From NCBI RefSeq assembly GCF_040580765.1, contig NZ_CP158687.1, forward strand, positions 1,798,001-1,862,000: 64,000 nucleotides of DNA, written 5' to 3'. The notes below the pieces were generated by a model that saw only the letters and a program-made list of their open reading frames with translations, was not told where the DNA came from and made no database searches. Origin of the DNA: Lentibacter algarum. GTDB lineage: Bacteria; Pseudomonadota; Alphaproteobacteria; Rhodobacterales; Rhodobacteraceae. The translations under genes were made by a program, and so were the position numbers. Below, piece after piece: positions 59,803 to 64,000 of this stretch. The first letter of the stretch is position 1; the number at the start of each line of letters is the position of its first letter.

Positions 59803-61281
59803 TCAGACCTCTTTCGTCTCGTAAGCATCCGCCACAAAACGGTTGAGCGCCATAACGCCCCAGCCCGTCGCACCGAGCGGCGCATAGGCCGTTTCCGCCT
59901 TCACGCTGGCTGTGCCCGCAATATCAAGGTGAATCCACGGCTGGCCCTCTTTTACAAAGCGCTGCAAGAACTGCGCCGCTGTGATCGAGCCCGCCATGCG
60001 CCCACCAACATTTTTCATGTCAGCAATGCGGCTCTTGAGAAGGTCGTCATAGGCTTGCCCCAGCGGCAAACGCCAAGCGCCCTCACCTTCAGCCTCGGCC
60101 GCTTTCATGAAGCTCTGGCAGAAGGCATCATCATTTGAGAACACACCTGTGTTTTCATGCCCCAGCGCCACAAGAACAGCGCCTGTGAGCGTGGCGAGGT
60201 CGATCATCCCCGCAGGTTTATAGACCTCCTGCGCATACCACATCACATCACACAGAACGAGGCGGCCCTCGGCGTCTGTATTGATCACCTCAATAGTATC
60301 GCCCTTCATTGAGGTCACAACATCCCCCGGACGTGTGGCGCGATCGCTCGGCATGTTCTCTACAAGCCCGACAAGCCCGATCACGTTGGCCTTGGCTTTG
60401 CGTTCGGCCAAAGCTTGCATCGTGCCCGCAACAGTGCCCGCACCGCCCATATCCATGGTCATATCTTCCATGCCAGCCGCTGGCTTGAGGCTGATCCCGC
60501 CAGTGTCAAAGACAACGCCCTTACCAACAAGCGCCAGTGGCGCAGCGCCTTTTTCACCGCCAAGCCATTCCATTACAACGACTTTTGAGGGGCTGATACT
60601 GCCATGGCCAACAGACAAAAGTGAATGCATCCCAAGCTTGGCAAGCTCGTCCTCTTCCATCACCTTAACCTTAAGGCCCAGCTTGCCGAGCGCCACGAGG
60701 CGGTTGGCAAATTCTGTCGTGGTCAGGTGATTGGCAGGCTCGTTGACCAAATCGCGCGTAAAATGCACACCGCGCGCCACAGCCAGCGGATCGGCGACAG
60801 CCTCCTGAAGCTTCTCAGGGTTAGGACAGAGCACCAGAATACCCCCGTCAGCCTCAGCCTCGGCGGTCTTATGCGGCGTAAATTCATAGATACGCAGCGC
60901 CAGCCCCATAACAACCTCATGAGCCCTTGGCATCGCCCCAAGGCAGAGTGTCAACACGGCTTTGCCCTTGGCTTTGGCCAAAGAAACGCCCGCTTTACGC
61001 GCCATATCGGACTTAGCTGTGCGGGAGAGCTTGACCACATCAACAGCGTCAGCCTCCATCCCCGAAGGGTAGCCCAGCGTCAGAACATCGCCTTCCTTGG
61101 CCTTCTCAAAGCGCTCGCTTTCCACAAGCCGCTTCAATGCCCCCTTGGTGAGCCGCGCAATGCGCCGTCCGGCCTTATCCAGCGTTCCTTCAGGGCTGGC
61201 CACAACAGCCACACGCCCCTTCGCGCTGCCCAGCGCGTCCAGATCAAGGTCTTTGAAGTCAAATGTCACAAGCTCGGCCAT
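59803..61281 (-). CDS. pepA: Leucyl aminopeptidase (M17)
   Basis: The 492-residue dizinc aminopeptidase removes N-terminal residues, preferring Leu. The C-terminal catalytic domain has ALVGKGVVFDTGGISLKPAA (Lys and Asp), MDMGGAGTVAGTMQALAER (Asp) and VINTDAEGRLVLCDVM (Asp and Glu), the full M17 site. ATG 61281 opens MAELVTFDFKDLDLDALGS with GGGAGA upstream; the open frame continues to 61731 but that part is antisense to lptF and rejected. Confidence 0.94.
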   Translation of the reverse strand: MAELVTFDFKDLDLDALGSAKGRVAVVASPEGTLDKAGRRIARLTKGALKRLVESERFEKAKEGDVLTLGYPSGMEADAVDVVKLSRTAKSDMARKAGVSLAKAKGKAVLTLCLGAMPRAHEVVMGLALRIYEFTPHKTAEAEADGGILVLCPNPEKLQEAVADPLAVARGVHFTRDLVNEPANHLTTTEFANRLVALGKLGLKVKVMEEDELAKLGMHSLLSVGHGSISPSKVVVMEWLGGEKGAAPLALVGKGVVFDTGGISLKPAAGMEDMTMDMGGAGTVAGTMQALAERKAKANVIGLVGLVENMPSDRATRPGDVVTSMKGDTIEVINTDAEGRLVLCDVMWYAQEVYKPAGMIDLATLTGAVLVALGHENTGVFSNDDAFCQSFMKAAEAEGEGAWRLPLGQAYDDLLKSRIADMKNVGGRMAGSITAAQFLQRFVKEGQPWIHLDIAGTASVKAETAYAPLGATGWGVMALNRFVADAYETKEV

Positions 61282-61461
61282 GTTATTCTCCCATATCTTT
61301 GCCCAAGTCGTATCGCGGCCCGCCCGCCTTGGCCAGAGCACAAACCCAAGCTTTTGAGCAGCCTTTGGCGCGTCCTGCGCCAGACACCGCATTAACAGTT
61401 TACCCTGCCCCGCCACATCTAGTAGTGTCAGCCCATTGTTACACCATCCGAGGGGGATACC

Positions 61462-62598
61462 GTGGCCAGATTCGACCGCTATATGCTGTCGCAGCTTATG
61501 GTCCTGTTTGGCTTTTTTGCATTGGTTCTGGTTTCGATTTACTGGATCAATCGCGCCGTCAAACTGTTCGATAGGTTGATCGGCGACGGGCAAACCGCAA
61601 TGGTATTTGCCGAGTTTACCGCGCTCACTCTGCCCTCCGTGATCCGTGTCGTCCTCCCAATCGCAGGCTTTGCCGCCACACTCTATGTCACCAACCGCCT
61701 CAGCACAGAGAGCGAGCTCACCGTGATGCAATCCACAGGCTTTTCACCGTGGCGTCTGGCGCGGCCCGTGCTCTACTTCGGACTGATCGTCGGCGTTATG
61801 GTCGCAATGTTGGCCAATGTGCTTGTGCCCGCCTCGCTCAAACAGCTCCAACTGCGCGAGACCGAAATCTCCCAAAACGTGACGGCGCGGCTCCTGACCG
61901 AAGGCACATTTCTTCACCCCACTGACGGTGTCACCTTCTATATCCGCGAAATTGCACCTGACGGACGCATGAATGACGTCTTTCTTTCCGATCGCCGTGA
62001 TCCGAGCGAAAGCGTGACACATACCGCTGCCTCGGCCTATCTGATACGCACAGAAACAGGCCCCGCTCTTGTGATGATCGACGGCCTCACACAGCGCCTC
62101 TCCCGTCCTGCCCTGCAACTCAACACCACACATTTTGCTGATCTTTCCTACTCGATCAGTGGTTTGATCTCGACGGAAGACAGAACATCCGCACAACTAC
62201 GCCACTTCAACACCTTTGAAATGCTCACAACACCTGTGCATATTCAGGTCCGTACAGGGGTCAACACGGGCGTCTTTGCCGAAGAGCTACACACCCGCTT
62301 TACCCAGCCGCTCTTCGCACTGGCCGCCGTTCTGCTTGGTTTTGCCTCCTTGCTTTCGGGCGGCTTTTCTCGCTTTGGCGTTTGGCGTCAAATTGTGATC
62401 GCCCTCATCCTTCTGATCCTGATCAAGGCGCTTGAAAGTCTTGTGACAGAACCCGTGCTTTCCAATCCTTCTCTCTGGCCTCTGCTCTATCTACCAGCGC
62501 TCTTGGGGCTCGCGATTGCCATAGCGCTCTTGGCGCGCAGCGCGGGCCAGCTGCCCTCGCTCTCCGCATGGCGTCGCAGAAAGGCCGTGCTCTCATGA
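61462..62598 (+). CDS. lptF: LPS export ABC transporter permease LptF
   Basis: The 378-residue inner-membrane protein has three N-terminal and three C-terminal TM helices flanking a periplasmic beta-jellyroll (about 130-270). ARFDRYMLSQLMVLFGFFAL opens the protein and LSTESELTVMQSTGFSPWRL is the cytoplasmic coupling helix to LptB. It moves LPS out of the inner membrane. The start is GTG 61462 with AGGGGG upstream. It overlaps lptG by 4 bp. The 180-bp gap to divergent pepA holds the promoter, not clearly recognised. Confidence 0.92.
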   Translation: MARFDRYMLSQLMVLFGFFALVLVSIYWINRAVKLFDRLIGDGQTAMVFAEFTALTLPSVIRVVLPIAGFAATLYVTNRLSTESELTVMQSTGFSPWRLARPVLYFGLIVGVMVAMLANVLVPASLKQLQLRETEISQNVTARLLTEGTFLHPTDGVTFYIREIAPDGRMNDVFLSDRRDPSESVTHTAASAYLIRTETGPALVMIDGLTQRLSRPALQLNTTHFADLSYSISGLISTEDRTSAQLRHFNTFEMLTTPVHIQVRTGVNTGVFAEELHTRFTQPLFALAAVLLGFASLLSGGFSRFGVWRQIVIALILLILIKALESLVTEPVLSNPSLWPLLYLPALLGLAIAIALLARSAGQLPSLSAWRRRKAVLS

Positions 62599-63692
62599 TT
62601 TTGCATGGCTATTTCATCCGCAAGTTTCTTGGCCTCTTCTTTGGCCTCTTGCTTCTCTTCTTTGTCTTTCAGGCGTTGATTGATCTCATCGAAACAGTCC
62701 GCCGCTTTCAAGGCGCCGATGTCACCTTTTGGGGCCTGATCAGCCTGACCTTGCTGAATGTTCCCCAAGGTCTTTATCAAATCATACCCTTGGTGATGAT
62801 CCTTGCCACAGTCTCGCTCTTTCTGGGTCTCGCCCGCAGCTCAGAGCTTGTTGTGGTGCGCGCCACGGGCCGTTCTGCCCTACGCGCGCTCATTGCGCCT
62901 GCCAGCATGGCCTTTCTGATCGGCGTGATACTCGTCGCCATGTTCAATCCCATCGTCGCCGCAACAACCAAACGCTTTCATGACAAAAGCCAAGAGTTAC
63001 GCGATGGCAGCATCGATGTGCTCTCGCTGTCCGCAGAGGGGCTCTGGCTGCGCCAAGGCGGCGCCGAGGGGCAGACTGTAATCCGTGCAACCTCGGCCAA
63101 CCCAGACGCCACGGTCCTCTATGATGTCACCTTCCTCTCGTATGCCCCAAAAGGCGGCCCGCTCAAGCGCGTCGAAGCCGCAGAAGCTCGCCTTGAGCCA
63201 GGTGCATGGGAGTTGACCGACGCCACCGTCTGGCCGCTCTCCTCAGGCGTCAACCCTGAAGGCAGTGTGGCCCGTCACCTGACTTTGCGAATTTCGTCCA
63301 CTCTCACACAAGAGCGCATCCTTGAAAGCTTCGGCGCGCCCAGCGCCATTTCGGTTTGGGACTTACCCGCTTTCATCAAACAGCTCGACCAAGCGGGTTT
63401 CTCGACACGCCGGCATGCCGTCTGGCTTCAAATGGAGCTGGCTCAGCCGCTGTTTTTGCTCGCGATGGTCCTCGTCGGCGCGGCGTTCACCATGCGACAT
63501 GGGCGCGGTGGCGGCACAGGCCTTGCGGTTTTGGCCTCTGTTTTGCTCGGCTTTGGGCTTTACTACATTCGCAATTTCGCGCAAGTCCTTGGTGAAAATG
63601 GTCAGATTCCTGTGCTTCTGGCCGCGTGGGCGCCGCCAACCGCCTCAATTTTGCTGGCTTGGGGCTTGTTGTTGCATATGGAAGACGGGTGA
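62595..63692 (+). CDS. lptG: LPS export ABC transporter permease LptG
   Basis: The 365-residue partner of LptF has the same topology: LHGYFIRKFLGLFFGLLLLF, ARSSELVVVRATGRSALRAL as the coupling helix, a periplasmic domain at about 130-270, and C-terminal TM helices (AQPLFLLAMVLVGAAFTMRH). ATG 62595 overlaps the lptF stop by 4 bp; the frame start at 62568 is inside lptF. lptD follows after 8 bp. Confidence 0.93.
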   Translation: MILHGYFIRKFLGLFFGLLLLFFVFQALIDLIETVRRFQGADVTFWGLISLTLLNVPQGLYQIIPLVMILATVSLFLGLARSSELVVVRATGRSALRALIAPASMAFLIGVILVAMFNPIVAATTKRFHDKSQELRDGSIDVLSLSAEGLWLRQGGAEGQTVIRATSANPDATVLYDVTFLSYAPKGGPLKRVEAAEARLEPGAWELTDATVWPLSSGVNPEGSVARHLTLRISSTLTQERILESFGAPSAISVWDLPAFIKQLDQAGFSTRRHAVWLQMELAQPLFLLAMVLVGAAFTMRHGRGGGTGLAVLASVLLGFGLYYIRNFAQVLGENGQIPVLLAAWAPPTASILLAWGLLLHMEDG

Positions 63693-63700
63693 GAGATCGA

Positions 63701-64000
63701 ATGAAGCGCTTTTTAAGCCCTCTTGCCATCGCGCTTTGCCTCGTTCTGCCCGTTGCCGCAGAGGAGGCTGCTGGCCCAGCAATGCTTGTGGCCGATAGCG
63801 TCTATCTGGACGGAAAGACCCGCCTTGTGGCCGAGGGCCGTGTTGAGGCCCTTTCAGGCGACACACGGATCATGGCACAGAAAATTACCTATAATCGCAC
63901 GGCAGGCACACTCGCGATCGAGGGGCCCATCCGCATCGAAGAAGGCGGCAGCATTACGGTCCTTGCTTCCAGTGCTGAGATGGATGCTGGCTTCCAAAAC
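63701..64000 (+). CDS. lptD: LPS-assembly protein LptD, N-terminal part (partial)
   Basis: Only 100 codons are in the window; the gene runs off the right edge. A signal peptide (MKRFLSPLAIALCLVLPVAA) is followed by the start of the OstA-like periplasmic domain: MLVADSVYLDGKTRLVAEGR, VEALSGDTRIMAQKITYNR and GTLAIEGPIRIEEGG. LptD is the outer-membrane barrel that inserts LPS; the barrel is outside the window. ATG 63701 has GAGAG upstream and forms an operon with lptF and lptG. Confidence 0.88.
   Translation, partial: MKRFLSPLAIALCLVLPVAAEEAAGPAMLVADSVYLDGKTRLVAEGRVEALSGDTRIMAQKITYNRTAGTLAIEGPIRIEEGGSITVLASSAEMDAGFQN

Noticed and set aside
61282..61731. N-terminal extension of pepA by 150 codons
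   Set aside because: The extension is antisense to lptF, hydrophilic and not family-like; ATG 61281 with GGGAGA upstream gives the usual length.

Overview
The window is chromosomal DNA of an alphaproteobacterium, almost certainly a marine Rhodobacteraceae (Roseobacter group). The evidence is the family-level resemblance of nearly every housekeeping protein, 5-aminolevulinate synthase (C4 haem route), a SecG-PyrG pair, and above all a full-length Rhodobacter-type gene transfer agent (GTA) structural cluster. I see no rRNA, tRNA, CRISPR array, insertion sequence or integrase. The only gene-free stretch longer than 300 bases is the region before ilvB, which holds a promoter, a leader peptide and an attenuator.

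Layout. 1-25.9 kb is mostly core metabolism and envelope: the start of a LysM-type protein, a LOG-family hydrolase, RarD, Bpt, ilvBN with a leader-peptide attenuator, an XRE-like regulator beside a 20-bp palindrome, a DUF2189 membrane protein, an amidase, prfB, PBP1a, an AMIN-type cell-wall amidase, an aminotransferase, an M48 protease coupled to two DsbA-like proteins, ispG, a RodZ-like protein with a duplicated domain, hemA with two candidate operators, an M20 peptidase coupled to a haloacetate dehalogenase-like hydrolase, and cysE.

26.0-40.0 kb (minus strand) is the GTA cluster in canonical order: small terminase, large terminase, portal, head formation protein, prohead protease, capsid, adaptor, stopper, tail terminator, tail tube, two tail chaperones, tape measure, distal tail protein, hub, cell-wall peptidase, tail-tip megatron. 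The reading frames look intact, so particles could be made. The upstream gap holds a hairpin and a full TTAA-N7-TTAA CtrA-type box.

40.2-47.9 kb holds a four-gene overlapping unit (ABC ATPase, cobK, AlkA-like glycosylase, carboxylesterase), an ArsM-type methyltransferase with a strong terminator, DUF2842, purA, two small conserved proteins and secG. 48.1-52.1 kb has pyrG, then an unexplained tight set: two DUF1330 paralogues, two TerB paralogues and a cytosolic PhnD-like protein.

52.2-56.9 kb is a gamma-glutamylation-type amine catabolism locus (two glutamine synthetase-like ligases, a class I amidotransferase, a PuuB-like FAD oxidoreductase). A shared TTTGATCAAAT palindrome lies just before two of its genes. 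57.0-64 kb has an SHMT-like PLP enzyme with a divergent LysR regulator, holC, pepA, and lptF-lptG-lptD (lptD cut by the window end).

The most interesting items are the new-looking regulatory sites (GTA CtrA box, TTTGATCAAAT pair, hemA palindromes, 6.16-kb palindrome), the ilv attenuator, and the DUF1330/TerB/PhnD-like cassette. No wholly novel defence or mobile system was identified.
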